Below the pieces are notes generated by a model. The model was not told where the DNA came from. It saw nothing but the letters and a program-made list of their open reading frames with translations, and made no database searches. The translations under genes and the position numbers were made by a program. A stretch of DNA of 37,295 bases, taken from NCBI GenBank assembly GCA_964633145.1, contig CAZWFE010000021.1, positions 1 to 37,295 of the forward strand, in the 5' to 3' direction. Positions 1 through 7,752 of this stretch are shown one piece after another. The stretch comes from CAJXSD01 sp964633145. Lineage in GTDB: Bacteria; Pseudomonadota; Alphaproteobacteria; Rhodobacterales; Rhodobacteraceae. Positions within the stretch are counted from its first letter, which is position 1. Each line of letters starts with the position of its first letter.

Positions 1-55
1 AGGCAGCTGTTTTTGGTACAGTGTACCGTAGGTTCGAATCCTACCACCCCAGCCA
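1..55 (+). tRNA. tRNA-Gln (anticodon TTG), 5' end cut by window edge
   Basis: The 3' part of a tRNA can be folded by eye. The anticodon stem is 6-10 with 18-22 and the seven-base loop 11-17 holds anticodon TTG at 13-15. A five-base variable loop (23-27) follows, then the T stem 28-32/40-44 with loop TTCGAAT, the acceptor strand CACCCCA (45-51), discriminator G52 and an encoded CCA (53-55). Discriminator G with anticodon TTG identifies glutamine. The D arm and 5' acceptor strand lie outside the window. No gene is seen between this tRNA and the CDS at 155. Confidence 0.93.
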
Positions 56-154
56 TTTTTCCCAAACCCAGACGAACGCAGCGTAGCGCAGATTGACAAC
101 GCATCGTCCAAGCCACAGTATTCAGGAATATCGGCAATCAATGGATCAAGGGAC

Positions 155-943
155 ATGACAAAGTTTTCCGCCAGTCTTGGGTTTTTATGGACGGAATTGC
201 CGCTGTTTGATGCAATCGGGGCTGCCGCACGCGCGGGGTTTGATGCTGTCGAATGTCACTGGCCCTATGACACGCCCCCGAATTTGGTACGCGCTGCACT
301 GGACCAACATGAAATCCCAATGCTGGGAATCAACACACATCGCGGCGATGTCATACATGGGGAAAACGGTTTATGCGCCCTGCCTCATCGCAAACAGGCG
401 GCACGCGCGGCAATTGATCAGGCATTGGAATATGCCGTTGCGATTAATGCGGCAAATATCCATGTGATGGCCGGACAGACAGACGCCCCATCAGCGCATG
501 ACACATTTTTGGACAATCTTGACTATGCCGCGGCCTGTGCGGCACCTCATAATATCACAATCTTGATTGAACCTCTAAATACCTATGATGCGCCGGGATA
601 TTTTTTGACACGGACGGATCAAGCCGTGCAGATCATACAATCGCTGAATCATGACAATGTGAAAATGATGTTTGATTGTTATCACGTTCAACGGATGCAG
701 GGTGACATTATTTACCAGCTTGGCAAATGCCTGCCACATATCGGACATATCCAATTTGCAGCCCCACCCCACCGCACGGCACCGCATTTGGGGGAACTGA
801 ATTATTCCGTTATTTTCGCACACCTACAAGACCTTGGATGGTCTGCGCCCTTGGGGGCTGAATATAAACCCAACGGACCCACCGAAAACAGCCTCAGCTG
901 GATGCAGTCCCTAAAACAGGGCAACACCCATAACAGCGAATGA
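155..943 (+). CDS. hyi: Hydroxypyruvate isomerase (Hyi family TIM barrel)
   Basis: A 262-aa protein of the xylose isomerase-like TIM-barrel superfamily, the usual length for hydroxypyruvate isomerase, which interconverts hydroxypyruvate and tartronate semialdehyde in glyoxylate/C3 metabolism in the cytoplasm. The opening (SASLGFLWTELP, residues 5-16), the E-P-L-N segment with E139, and the C-terminal E236 in GAEYKP are the parts I recognise; the two glutamates are the expected acid/base and metal ligands. The start at 155 has only a weak, close purine stretch (aaggga) before it, but no better upstream start is in frame. It converges on the sugar kinase gene with an 11-base gap. Other members of the family act on erythrulose or similar ketoses, so the exact substrate is inferred. 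Confidence 0.85.
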   Translation: MTKFSASLGFLWTELPLFDAIGAAARAGFDAVECHWPYDTPPNLVRAALDQHEIPMLGINTHRGDVIHGENGLCALPHRKQAARAAIDQALEYAVAINAANIHVMAGQTDAPSAHDTFLDNLDYAAACAAPHNITILIEPLNTYDAPGYFLTRTDQAVQIIQSLNHDNVKMMFDCYHVQRMQGDIIYQLGKCLPHIGHIQFAAPPHRTAPHLGELNYSVIFAHLQDLGWSAPLGAEYKPNGPTENSLSWMQSLKQGNTHNSE

Positions 944-954
944 CATCCGTTTTG

Positions 955-1860
955 CTAAACATCTAGGACGGGCACGACCAATGCCCCATGGGATCGCACC
1001 ACTTGGGCCGATAGCGCCACTGCCGATTGCACAGCCTGTTTTAGATCATCACCTTGCACCACACTGGCCAAAAACCCAGCGGCAAAGCTGTCCCCCGCGG
1101 CCGTGGTATCGACAACATCCGAAATTGTCATGACATTATGTGAAAACCGCTGCCCAAGATGGTCACACCACACGGGCTGTGGCCCATTTTTCATCACAAC
1201 CGTACGCGCGCCCGCAGCCCGATAGCGGTCCAAAATGCCCCATATGCTTTGATCTGGATACATCAGCATTTCATCATCATGGGATGGAAACACGATATCC
1301 GACACCGATGCCCCCAACGCGATACCCGCACGCATGTCATCCGCATTTGACCACAGTTGCGCCCGAACATTGGTGTCAAAGGCAATACATGACCCCGCCT
1401 GACGCGCACTGGCCAGACAGTCGCACAATCGTTTGCGATCGTCTGGTGCCAAAATGGCCAAACTGATCCCTGAAAAATAAATGATGTCCTGCCCAGCCAT
1501 CATAGACCGCAAAAAATCGACATCATTCGCCAAATGCCGCGCAGCTGACTGACCGCGCCAATACGAAAATCGGCGTTCCCCTGCGGTTAGGGTCGTCAGA
1601 TATAACCCCACGCTGCGATGGCTGTCGCGACCAATCCAGCGCGTTTCAATTCCGGCGGCTTGAATGAAATCAAACACACCTTGGGATGCTGGGTCTGTTC
1701 CAATCCGCGTGCCATAGGCGACAGACCAATCCGCCGGCAACGCATGCCGTGCGTACCACGCTGTGTTTAAGGTATCGCCCGCAACACCACGCGCATAGCG
1801 GCCATCGCCCAAATCAGCCATTTCGATCATACATTCACCGATGGACAGAAATGACCCCAT
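955..1860 (-). CDS. kdgK: PfkB-family sugar kinase, probable 2-keto-3-deoxygluconate kinase
   Basis: A 301-aa ribokinase/PfkB-fold kinase. The C-terminal signature DTTAAGDSFAAGF is clear, with the catalytic base aspartate near residue 257 and the anion-hole glycine before it; the N-terminal GECMIEM block is typical of KDG kinases. KDG kinase phosphorylates 2-keto-3-deoxygluconate to KDPG in oxidative sugar-acid catabolism. The start codon follows the TAA of the lactonase gene directly (TAA-ATG, no gap), so translation is probably coupled, and the lactonase neighbour supports a sugar-acid pathway. 2-keto-3-deoxygalactonate or another deoxy-ketoacid is an alternative substrate. No dehydratase or aldolase to complete such a pathway is present nearby. 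Confidence 0.85.
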   Translation of the reverse strand: MGSFLSIGECMIEMADLGDGRYARGVAGDTLNTAWYARHALPADWSVAYGTRIGTDPASQGVFDFIQAAGIETRWIGRDSHRSVGLYLTTLTAGERRFSYWRGQSAARHLANDVDFLRSMMAGQDIIYFSGISLAILAPDDRKRLCDCLASARQAGSCIAFDTNVRAQLWSNADDMRAGIALGASVSDIVFPSHDDEMLMYPDQSIWGILDRYRAAGARTVVMKNGPQPVWCDHLGQRFSHNVMTISDVVDTTAAGDSFAAGFLASVVQGDDLKQAVQSAVALSAQVVRSHGALVVPVLDV

Positions 1861-2733
1861 TTAGAGTATCACCCGATGCTCCGCTTGGCCCTGCGCCTGC
1901 GTTTCAATCCGCAATACGCGCCCGTCGGCCACGTCTGGATGTGCCTTGCTTTGCCCCGCGGACGTGACAAACAGGCTGCGCAGATCCGCCCCACCAAAGG
2001 CGGGACAGGTCGGTTGATCGGCTGCAACCGCGATTACATGATGCGACGTTCCGTCAGGGTTTAACACGGTGACTTTGCCATGACCGTAATGTGCAATCCA
2101 CAACCGCCCGTCGCAATCGACAACCGCACCATCTGGGCGAAAATCACCCTGTGACATATCCGCAATGACCATAGGCGCGCCATCTGGCCAACCATTGTCA
2201 TCCAAAGGAACCCGCAAAATCAAGGCCCGCGGCGTATCCGTGATATAGGCCCAGCGCCCACAGGGCGAAAAACAGGTCGCATTGGGGATGGTCCAATCGG
2301 GATACAGTTTGCGCAATTCACCGCGATAATACCGATAAATCGCGCCGGCATTCGGTTCCAAATTGATCCCCATGGTCCCGATCCAAAACCCACCTAATGG
2401 ATCGGCCCGCCCATCATTGGGACGTGTTTGTGCCAGATCAGGTTCCAAATCGGCAACATGGGTTTGCCGCTGGGTGTCCAGATCAAAGGTGATCAAAGCC
2501 CCCTTTTTCGCGATCAGCAATGTTGTTTCATCAACCCAACCTGCAGCCGTGACGAATGTATCAAACTGCCATCGCTTTGGTTGCTGCGATGGGGCGGCAT
2601 CGGGGGATTTTTCAAACAAGGTATAGGCGTTGATATCAAACCAAAACAGGGATTTGCGGGTGGGATGCCACAACGGGCCTTCGCCCAGTGAACAAAAGGT
2701 TTGATCGAAAATTTGCGTCATGGTTTGGATCAC
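1861..2733 (-). CDS. SMP-30/gluconolactonase/regucalcin-family sugar lactonase
   Basis: A 290-aa six-bladed beta-propeller protein. It matches regucalcin-type lactonases: E18 in the LGEGPLWHP opening, N106 in RPNDG, N151 in IPNAT and D201 in RPDGAVVD fall almost exactly where regucalcin has its divalent-metal ligands (E18, N154, D204). Such enzymes hydrolyse aldono-lactones made by sugar dehydrogenases to the free acids. It is the first gene of a minus-strand pair with the KDG-type kinase and is divergent from an SDR dehydrogenase at 2893, a natural lactone producer. An internal Met at residue 5 is an alternative start. Which sugar is used cannot be read from the sequence. Confidence 0.85.
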   Translation of the reverse strand: MIQTMTQIFDQTFCSLGEGPLWHPTRKSLFWFDINAYTLFEKSPDAAPSQQPKRWQFDTFVTAAGWVDETTLLIAKKGALITFDLDTQRQTHVADLEPDLAQTRPNDGRADPLGGFWIGTMGINLEPNAGAIYRYYRGELRKLYPDWTIPNATCFSPCGRWAYITDTPRALILRVPLDDNGWPDGAPMVIADMSQGDFRPDGAVVDCDGRLWIAHYGHGKVTVLNPDGTSHHVIAVAADQPTCPAFGGADLRSLFVTSAGQSKAHPDVADGRVLRIETQAQGQAEHRVIL

Positions 2734-2892
2734 GGTCCATAGGTTTCAATTTGGGGCCAAGCTTATGGCATAATGAACTGCGGCACAACGATCCAGGCGA
2801 TCCAAACTGCTTGCAATGTGGTGATAAAATCCTAATCTGATGGCGCGCAGATCATGTAACGCAGCACGGCAACATGAATTAAGGATCTAAAT
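2734..2892. promoter_or_regulatory. Divergent control region between lactonase-kinase and SDR-FAH genes
   Basis: The 159 bases separate two divergent catabolic units and must hold both promoters. An AAGGA ribosome site lies about 7 bases before the SDR start at 2893. A direct repeat CGATCCA occurs at 2789-2795 and 2798-2804, nine bases apart, and could be part of an operator. I could not assign convincing -35/-10 boxes or a known regulator motif. Confidence 0.35.
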
Positions 2893-3627
2893 ATGAAAAC
2901 CATAATCATAACCGGCGCAGGCGCAGGGATTGGTCGGGCCACCGCACAATTGTTTTTGGACAAGGATTGGAATGTTGCCCTGATTGGGCGCAGGGCCGAC
3001 CCATTGGAACAGACCGCAGGTGGGCACGCAAATGCGTTGGTGTTGCCCTGTGATGTCACAGATGAATCCGCCGTTGATGGCGCCTTTGATCAGGTGGTGG
3101 ACAAATGGGGCCGCATTGACACGTTGTTTAACAATGCGGGTGTATCGGTTTTCGGGGCGCGCCCTGATGAAATTTCCGTGGCCGATTGGCGGCGGTGTAT
3201 CGATATCAATCTGACGGGGTCGTTTATCTGTGGGCGCGCCGCATTTGCACGCATGCGTGCGCAAAACCCGCAAGGGGGCCGCATTATCAACAATGGGTCC
3301 ATTTCGGCCCATGTCCCGCGCTGGGGATCGGCCCCCTACACCGCATCCAAACATGCCATTTCGGGCCTGACCCGATCCTTTAGTCTGGATGGGCGACCCT
3401 TTAACATTGCATGCGGGCAGATCGATATTGGCAACGCGCTGACGGAAATGGTGGAAACCATGACAACGGGCATGCCACAGGCCGATGGCACCATCAAATC
3501 CGAAGCGGTCATGGATGTAAAACATGTGGCCAATTCTGTGATGCATATGGCCAGCCTGCCGCTGGATGCCAATGTGCAATTTATGACCGTTATGGCCACA
3601 ACCATGCCCTTTATCGGGCGCGGCTAG
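2893..3627 (+). CDS. SDR-family oxidoreductase (probable sugar or polyol dehydrogenase)
   Basis: A 244-aa classical short-chain dehydrogenase. The cofactor motif TGAGAGIG is at residues 7-14, the NNAG motif at 80-83, and the catalytic set is S136, Y149 and K153 (YTASK). The second beta strand ends with Gly-Arg-Arg (32-34) instead of an acidic residue, which suggests NADP(H) preference. The start is supported by an AAGGA site. It is divergent from the lactonase-kinase pair and 87 bases ahead of an FAH-family gene on the same strand, so a role in oxidising a sugar to a lactone or ketone in the same pathway is plausible but inferred. The family is too broad to name a substrate. Confidence 0.85.
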   Translation: MKTIIITGAGAGIGRATAQLFLDKDWNVALIGRRADPLEQTAGGHANALVLPCDVTDESAVDGAFDQVVDKWGRIDTLFNNAGVSVFGARPDEISVADWRRCIDINLTGSFICGRAAFARMRAQNPQGGRIINNGSISAHVPRWGSAPYTASKHAISGLTRSFSLDGRPFNIACGQIDIGNALTEMVETMTTGMPQADGTIKSEAVMDVKHVANSVMHMASLPLDANVQFMTVMATTMPFIGRG

Positions 3628-3714
3628 GGCTGCAAAATTTCCCGCAAATCTCGCCTAAACCATCAGGGATGCTATCTGTGTTGGATTGGGTGATTGTCCA
3701 CAATAGGAGACATT

Positions 3715-4560
3715 ATGAAATTACTACGCTTTGGCCCCAAGGGGCAGGAAAAACCGGGCATCCTAGATGAACACGGTCACATCCGCGATATTTCGCACCT
3801 GGTGCCTGACCTAGACGCCCGCCTGTTTACGGATGGCGGCCTAGCGGCCATCAGCGCCGCAGACATATCCAGCCTGCCCATCGTCGATGGCGACCCACGG
3901 ATCGGGGCCTGTTTCGCAGATGTCCCCAATTTTTTCTGCATCGGCCTGAATTACACAAAACACGCGATCGAAACCGGTATGGAGCCCCCCAAAGAACCCA
4001 TCATTTTTTCCAAAGCCACATCCTGCCTAAGCGGTCCGAATGATCCTGTCATCATCCCGCGCGGATCCGAAAAAACCGATTGGGAAGTGGAACTGGGCGT
4101 CGTGATCGGCAAATCAGCATCCTATGTATCCCAAGAGGATGCGTTGGATTATGTCGCAGGGTATTGCGTGATCAATGATGTATCGGAACGCAGTTTTCAA
4201 ATCGAACGCGGCGGCCAGTGGATCAAGGGGAAATCCGCCCCAACATTCGGCCCCGTTGGGCCATGGTTTGTCACGGCGGATGAAATTGCCGATCCGCAAA
4301 ATCTGAACCTGTCACTGTCGCTCAATGGCCAAGTTGTGCAAAATTCGAATACGGATGACATGATTTTCACAGTGCGCGAAATCATTTCACATATGTCCCA
4401 ATTCATGGAACTGCGCGCAGGTGACATCATTGCAACGGGCACACCCTCTGGTGTTGGTATGGGGATGAAACCACAACGGTTCCTGCGTGCCGGCGATGTG
4501 ATGGAATTGACCGTTCAAGGATTGGGAAGACAAACCCAAACCGCCCAAGCCGCAGAATAA
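3715..4560 (+). CDS. Fumarylacetoacetate hydrolase (FAH)-family protein
   Basis: A 281-aa FAH-fold enzyme acting on beta-diketo acids or related ketoacids. The metal triad is visible: E124 and E126 in DWEVELGVV and D155 in VINDVSER. The conserved C-terminal block reading ATGTPSGVG is present. I chose ATG 3715 because a strong AGGAGA (3705-3710) precedes it by four bases; an in-frame TTG at 3694 would add seven residues but lies ahead of that site. Relatives are annotated as ureidoglycolate lyase, acylpyruvate hydrolase or 2,4-diketo-3-deoxy-L-fuconate hydrolase. The neighbouring SDR, lactonase and kinase make a sugar-acid substrate attractive, but this is inference. A terminator follows at once. 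Confidence 0.85.
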   Translation: MKLLRFGPKGQEKPGILDEHGHIRDISHLVPDLDARLFTDGGLAAISAADISSLPIVDGDPRIGACFADVPNFFCIGLNYTKHAIETGMEPPKEPIIFSKATSCLSGPNDPVIIPRGSEKTDWEVELGVVIGKSASYVSQEDALDYVAGYCVINDVSERSFQIERGGQWIKGKSAPTFGPVGPWFVTADEIADPQNLNLSLSLNGQVVQNSNTDDMIFTVREIISHMSQFMELRAGDIIATGTPSGVGMGMKPQRFLRAGDVMELTVQGLGRQTQTAQAAE

Positions 4561-4566
4561 ATACGA

Positions 4567-4604
4567 AAACGGGGCTGGCGGTTGTGCCAGCCCCGTTTGT
4601 TTTG
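4567..4604. terminator. Bidirectional intrinsic terminator
   Basis: A 13-bp perfect stem (4567-4579 with 4586-4598; core GGGGCTGGC/GCCAGCCCC) with a six-base loop. It is T-rich on the plus strand downstream (TTTGTTTT) and has TTTTCG on the minus strand. It lies between the convergent FAH and aminotransferase genes and can serve both. Confidence 0.85.
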
Positions 4605-4647
4605 GGGTGTATGTTTTGATCGCGCCACGATAGGCACAATTCAAATA

Positions 4648-5832
4648 TTAAACGCCGCAATCAATAATAGCATGGGCCAACAGCGGAATGGTTTTTTCGT
4701 TCAAACCAGCAATGTTTAACCGGCTATCGCCCACCATGTAAATGCCATGACGTTCACGGATCAATTCGACCTTGTCCGCGGATGTGCCCAAACGTGAAAA
4801 CATCCCGCGGTGTTGCGCGATAAACCCAAAGCGGTCAGAGCCCGACAAACGCTGCAATTCATCGGCCAATGATTTGCGCAGGGTCAGCATTGACTGACGC
4901 ACGTCCTCTAACTCTTGTTCCCAGTCGGCACGCAGGGCAGGGTCATTTAGAACCATGGTAACCAGACGCGCACCGTGATCGGGTGGGAATGAATAGTTTT
5001 GGCGATTCAAATAATTCAACGTGCTTTGGTTCAGGCCCTTGGCAGATGTATCCTGACAGACAGCCATCAAAATACCCGTCCGTTCGCGATAAATGCCAAA
5101 GTTTTTCGAACAGCTGGCCGCGATGATTGTTTCTGGCATTGATTTCGCAATCAAGCGTGTCGCCGCAGCATCCTGTTCCAAACCATCACCAAAGCCCTGA
5201 TAGGCAATGTCAATCATGGGAACCGCACCGGTTTTTTGCAACAGCGCAATCACTTCGCCCCATTGGACCATATTCAGGTTGGCGCCTGTTGGGTTGTGGC
5301 AGCATCCATGCAGCAGCACGATATCGCCCGCTTGGGCCTGCGCCAAATCCGCCATCATGCCGTCGAAATCTACGCCGCGGGTTTCGTTATCGAAGTAGCG
5401 ATACAGCGTAAACGGAATGTCCATATGTTTCAAAATCGACAAATGGTTCGGCCATGTCGGATCAGAGACATAGATTTTCGCATTGGGGTTGGCCATTTTG
5501 ACCAAATCAAATCCCTGACGCACCGCACCTGTGCCGCCGGGGGTCGCAACGGCGGACACCGCTGCACGATCAACGGCATCGCCCAAGACCAAATCAACCA
5601 TCGCATCCGAAAACGCAGGATCACCAGCCAAGGCCACATAGGATTTGGTCTGTTCTTGTTCCCACAGCGTTTTTTCAGCCGCTTTAACCGCGCGCATAAT
5701 CGGCGTTTGGCCATTTGCGTCTTTATAAACGCCGACACCCAAATCAATTTTGGTGTCCCGCGGATCCTCTTTGTATTTTTGCATTAAGGCCAGAATTTTA
5801 TCTTCGGGCTGGGATTTCAAAGCTTGGAACAT
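4648..5832 (-). CDS. Class I aminotransferase, aspartate/aromatic type
   Basis: A 394-aa fold-type I PLP aminotransferase of the AspC/TyrB branch. Visible features are CHNPTG (179-184), the PLP-contacting Asp in MIDIAYQGFGDGL (206-218), the Schiff-base lysine K243 in SCSKNFG, and the C-terminal substrate-binding arginine in SRLNIAGLN. It transfers amino groups between aspartate or aromatic amino acids and 2-oxoglutarate. The frame is open upstream, but ATG 5832 is preferred: it overlaps the stop of the sulfurtransferase gene (TAATG) and has GGAGAG eight bases or so upstream. The coupling to mercaptopyruvate sulfurtransferase raises the possibility that cysteine is also a substrate, as known for some aspartate aminotransferases. 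Confidence 0.9.
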   Translation of the reverse strand: MFQALKSQPEDKILALMQKYKEDPRDTKIDLGVGVYKDANGQTPIMRAVKAAEKTLWEQEQTKSYVALAGDPAFSDAMVDLVLGDAVDRAAVSAVATPGGTGAVRQGFDLVKMANPNAKIYVSDPTWPNHLSILKHMDIPFTLYRYFDNETRGVDFDGMMADLAQAQAGDIVLLHGCCHNPTGANLNMVQWGEVIALLQKTGAVPMIDIAYQGFGDGLEQDAAATRLIAKSMPETIIAASCSKNFGIYRERTGILMAVCQDTSAKGLNQSTLNYLNRQNYSFPPDHGARLVTMVLNDPALRADWEQELEDVRQSMLTLRKSLADELQRLSGSDRFGFIAQHRGMFSRLGTSADKVELIRERHGIYMVGDSRLNIAGLNEKTIPLLAHAIIDCGV

Positions 5833-6686
5833 TACTTCTCTCCGGTTGCGACAGGGACGGTTGGGAACATACCCCATTCCGACCAACTGCCATCATAAAG
5901 GGCATGATCTGTTTTTCCCAAAATTTCCAATGCCAAACTGACAACTGCCGCTGTCACACCTGATCCGCAACTGGTGATCGCGGGTTTGGTCAGGTCAACG
6001 CCGGCTGCCACAAATATGTCGCGCATTGTTTCGGGGGATTTCATCGTCCCGTCATCATTCAACAATGATGTGTAGGGAACATTTTTTGAACCTGGAATAT
6101 GCCCAGCACGTAACCCTGGGCGGGGTTCGGGCGCATCGCCGCGGAACCGCGCGGCGGAACGGGCATCGATAATTTCGTAATCGCCCAATTTGGATGCCGC
6201 CGCCACTTGGGTGACATCTTTGACCATGTGATTTTGGCGACGCACGGTCATGTGACGGTCGCGCACCATGGGTGGCATATCCTCTACGGGGCGGCCCTCG
6301 GCCTGCCATTTTGGAAAACCACCATCAAGAACAGCGATATTATTTTGGCCCATCAAGCGAAACAGCCACCATACCCGCGCGGCAGAAAACAGGCCCATGC
6401 CATCATAGACAACAACTTGGTGGCCATCCCCGACGCCCATCGCACGCAGGCGGGACATGAATTTTTCCACCGGCGGCGCCATATGCGGCAAATCTGAACG
6501 ATGGTCAGAAATATCATCAATATCGAAAAACCGCGCACCCGGAATATGCGCGACATCGTATTCAGCCCGCGGGTCGCGTTCCATTTGCGGCATATACCAT
6601 GATGCATCCAAAATCCGCAGATCTGGGTCTTTGATATGGTTCGCCAACCACTCTGTTGACACTAAAGTTTTGGGATTATCAATCAT
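5832..6686 (-). CDS. sseA: 3-mercaptopyruvate sulfurtransferase (tandem rhodanese)
   Basis: A 284-aa protein with two rhodanese domains (about 5-135 and 155-280). Only the second has the active-site loop, C240-G-S-G-V-T, which is the mercaptopyruvate sulfurtransferase type and not the CRKGVT of thiosulfate sulfurtransferases; the first domain has the usual inactive D-G-M-G loop. It moves sulfur from 3-mercaptopyruvate to thiol acceptors or cyanide, yielding pyruvate and persulfide. The stop codon overlaps the start of the downstream aminotransferase by one base. An enzyme that could make 3-mercaptopyruvate from cysteine therefore seems to be co-translated with its consumer. Confidence 0.93.
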   Translation of the reverse strand: MIDNPKTLVSTEWLANHIKDPDLRILDASWYMPQMERDPRAEYDVAHIPGARFFDIDDISDHRSDLPHMAPPVEKFMSRLRAMGVGDGHQVVVYDGMGLFSAARVWWLFRLMGQNNIAVLDGGFPKWQAEGRPVEDMPPMVRDRHMTVRRQNHMVKDVTQVAAASKLGDYEIIDARSAARFRGDAPEPRPGLRAGHIPGSKNVPYTSLLNDDGTMKSPETMRDIFVAAGVDLTKPAITSCGSGVTAAVVSLALEILGKTDHALYDGSWSEWGMFPTVPVATGEK

Positions 6687-6788
6687 TGCTTGTCCCTCGA
6701 TAGACTAGAAACTGACTACTACTCAGACTACAATGACGCAAGACTTGGCAGAACAAATTCCCCGCCAAGCCTGTATTTTTAGGGCATA

Positions 6789-7076
6789 TCAGCTCATTTT
6801 TGATCTAATCATGCCAACAACGGCCATAACAACAGCGCCACCGACGCCACCACCGGCCAGTTGACCAACCATCGATCCGATGTCTAGACCACCAGCACCA
6901 CCCATGGCACCAGCCATATCAGGTGCGCCAAGCATACCAAGGATTGAGCCCCCTAGACCGCCACCGACAATACCTGAAATTGAATTGATCAAGGTACCTT
7001 GGTTTAAGGCAGGCAGCGCCTTGCCTGCTGCATTTCCGCCGACTGCGCCCGCGATTAAAGAAATAATTAGTTCCAT
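6789..7076 (-). CDS. Small Gly-rich, probably membrane-associated protein of unknown function
   Basis: A 95-aa protein that I do not recognise as a named family. It is rich in Gly, Ala and Met. The N-terminus (ELIISLIAGAVGGNAAG) and the C-terminal GGVGGAVVMAVVGMIRSKM look like membrane-inserting segments with glycine-zipper spacing; the middle holds MGGAGG/IGSMVGQL repeats. The start is the second of two in-frame ATGs (7076, reading MELIIS), because AAGGGG lies six bases before it whereas it abuts the first ATG at 7082. It follows smpB on the same strand after a 77-base gap containing a hairpin, so it is probably transcribed separately. Confidence 0.6.
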   Translation of the reverse strand: MELIISLIAGAVGGNAAGKALPALNQGTLINSISGIVGGGLGGSILGMLGAPDMAGAMGGAGGLDIGSMVGQLAGGGVGGAVVMAVVGMIRSKMS

Positions 7077-7124
7077 GTTCATCCCCTTATAATAGATAAT
7101 CCACCTATAGGGGTAACATAGCCG

Positions 7125-7155
7125 AAAAAATACTAAAGTATATATATTATATACT
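7125..7155 (-). terminator. AT-rich intrinsic terminator of smpB
   Basis: On the minus strand, an 8-bp perfect AT-rich stem (7137-7144 with 7148-7155, loop of three) overlaps the last codons of smpB and is followed by TTAGTATTTTTT (T run from 7130 to 7125). The stem is weak in energy because it is almost all A/T, so confidence is moderate. Confidence 0.5.
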
Positions 7156-7630
7156 AAAGCCCCTGCTTTAAGAGCCGCTGTTTTTGGCGACCCCAGTCTT
7201 TTTGTGCTGCATCGGCTCTTTTGTCGTGGTTTTTCTTACCCTTAGCGACACCAATTTTCAATTTCACAAATCCTTTGTGATTGAAATACATCACCAACGG
7301 AACCAAGGTCATACCCTTGCGTTGCGTTTCAGACCAAAGACGCGCCAATTCGCGACGACTGACCATCAACTTGCGTTTGCGCCGTTCATCATGACCCCAT
7401 GTGCGCGCCTGCTCATAGGGCGAGATATAAGAGTTTACCAACCACAGCTCGCCATCATCCACATGGGCATAGCTTTCGGCGATGTTGGCTTTGCCACTGC
7501 GTAGGGATTTCACCTCTGATCCCATTAACACGATGCCACATTCCAAATCCTCTTCGATTGCGTAATCATGACGCGCGCGACGGTTTTCAGCGATAACTTT
7601 GTAATTGGGATCAGATTTTTGCTTTGCCAT
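7154..7630 (-). CDS. smpB: SsrA-binding protein SmpB
   Basis: A 158-aa protein of typical SmpB length. It binds tmRNA and delivers it to stalled ribosomes for trans-translation. Recognisable blocks are the N-terminal NRRARHDY, the beta-barrel segment GIVLMGSEVKSLRSGKANI (about 32-50), the YEQA/RKRKLM region, and the C-terminal basic tail ending KGKKNHDKRADAAQKDWGRQ, which enters the mRNA channel. It is divergent from the aminotransferase gene at 7753. No tmRNA gene was identified in the window. Confidence 0.97.
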   Translation of the reverse strand: MAKQKSDPNYKVIAENRRARHDYAIEEDLECGIVLMGSEVKSLRSGKANIAESYAHVDDGELWLVNSYISPYEQARTWGHDERRKRKLMVSRRELARLWSETQRKGMTLVPLVMYFNHKGFVKLKIGVAKGKKNHDKRADAAQKDWGRQKQRLLKQGL

Positions 7631-7752
7631 AGTCCGCCTTGGTTACACGCTAAATTATATCAAGTCTAGTAAGTGACGCATAGTTTTGCTGGACTTACTG
7701 AAAACAAAAATCCATCGTAGCACCAGAACAATTTCCTTTGGCAGAGGCTAAA

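Noticed and set aside
1..154. tRNA-Gln as an integration site with an island downstream
   Set aside because: Downstream genes are ordinary metabolic genes with no integrase, no repeated tRNA 3' end and no phage features.
2887..3579. 230-codon open frame antisense to the SDR gene
   Set aside because: The SDR has complete motifs on the plus strand; the antisense product is His/Gly-rich with no recognisable domain.
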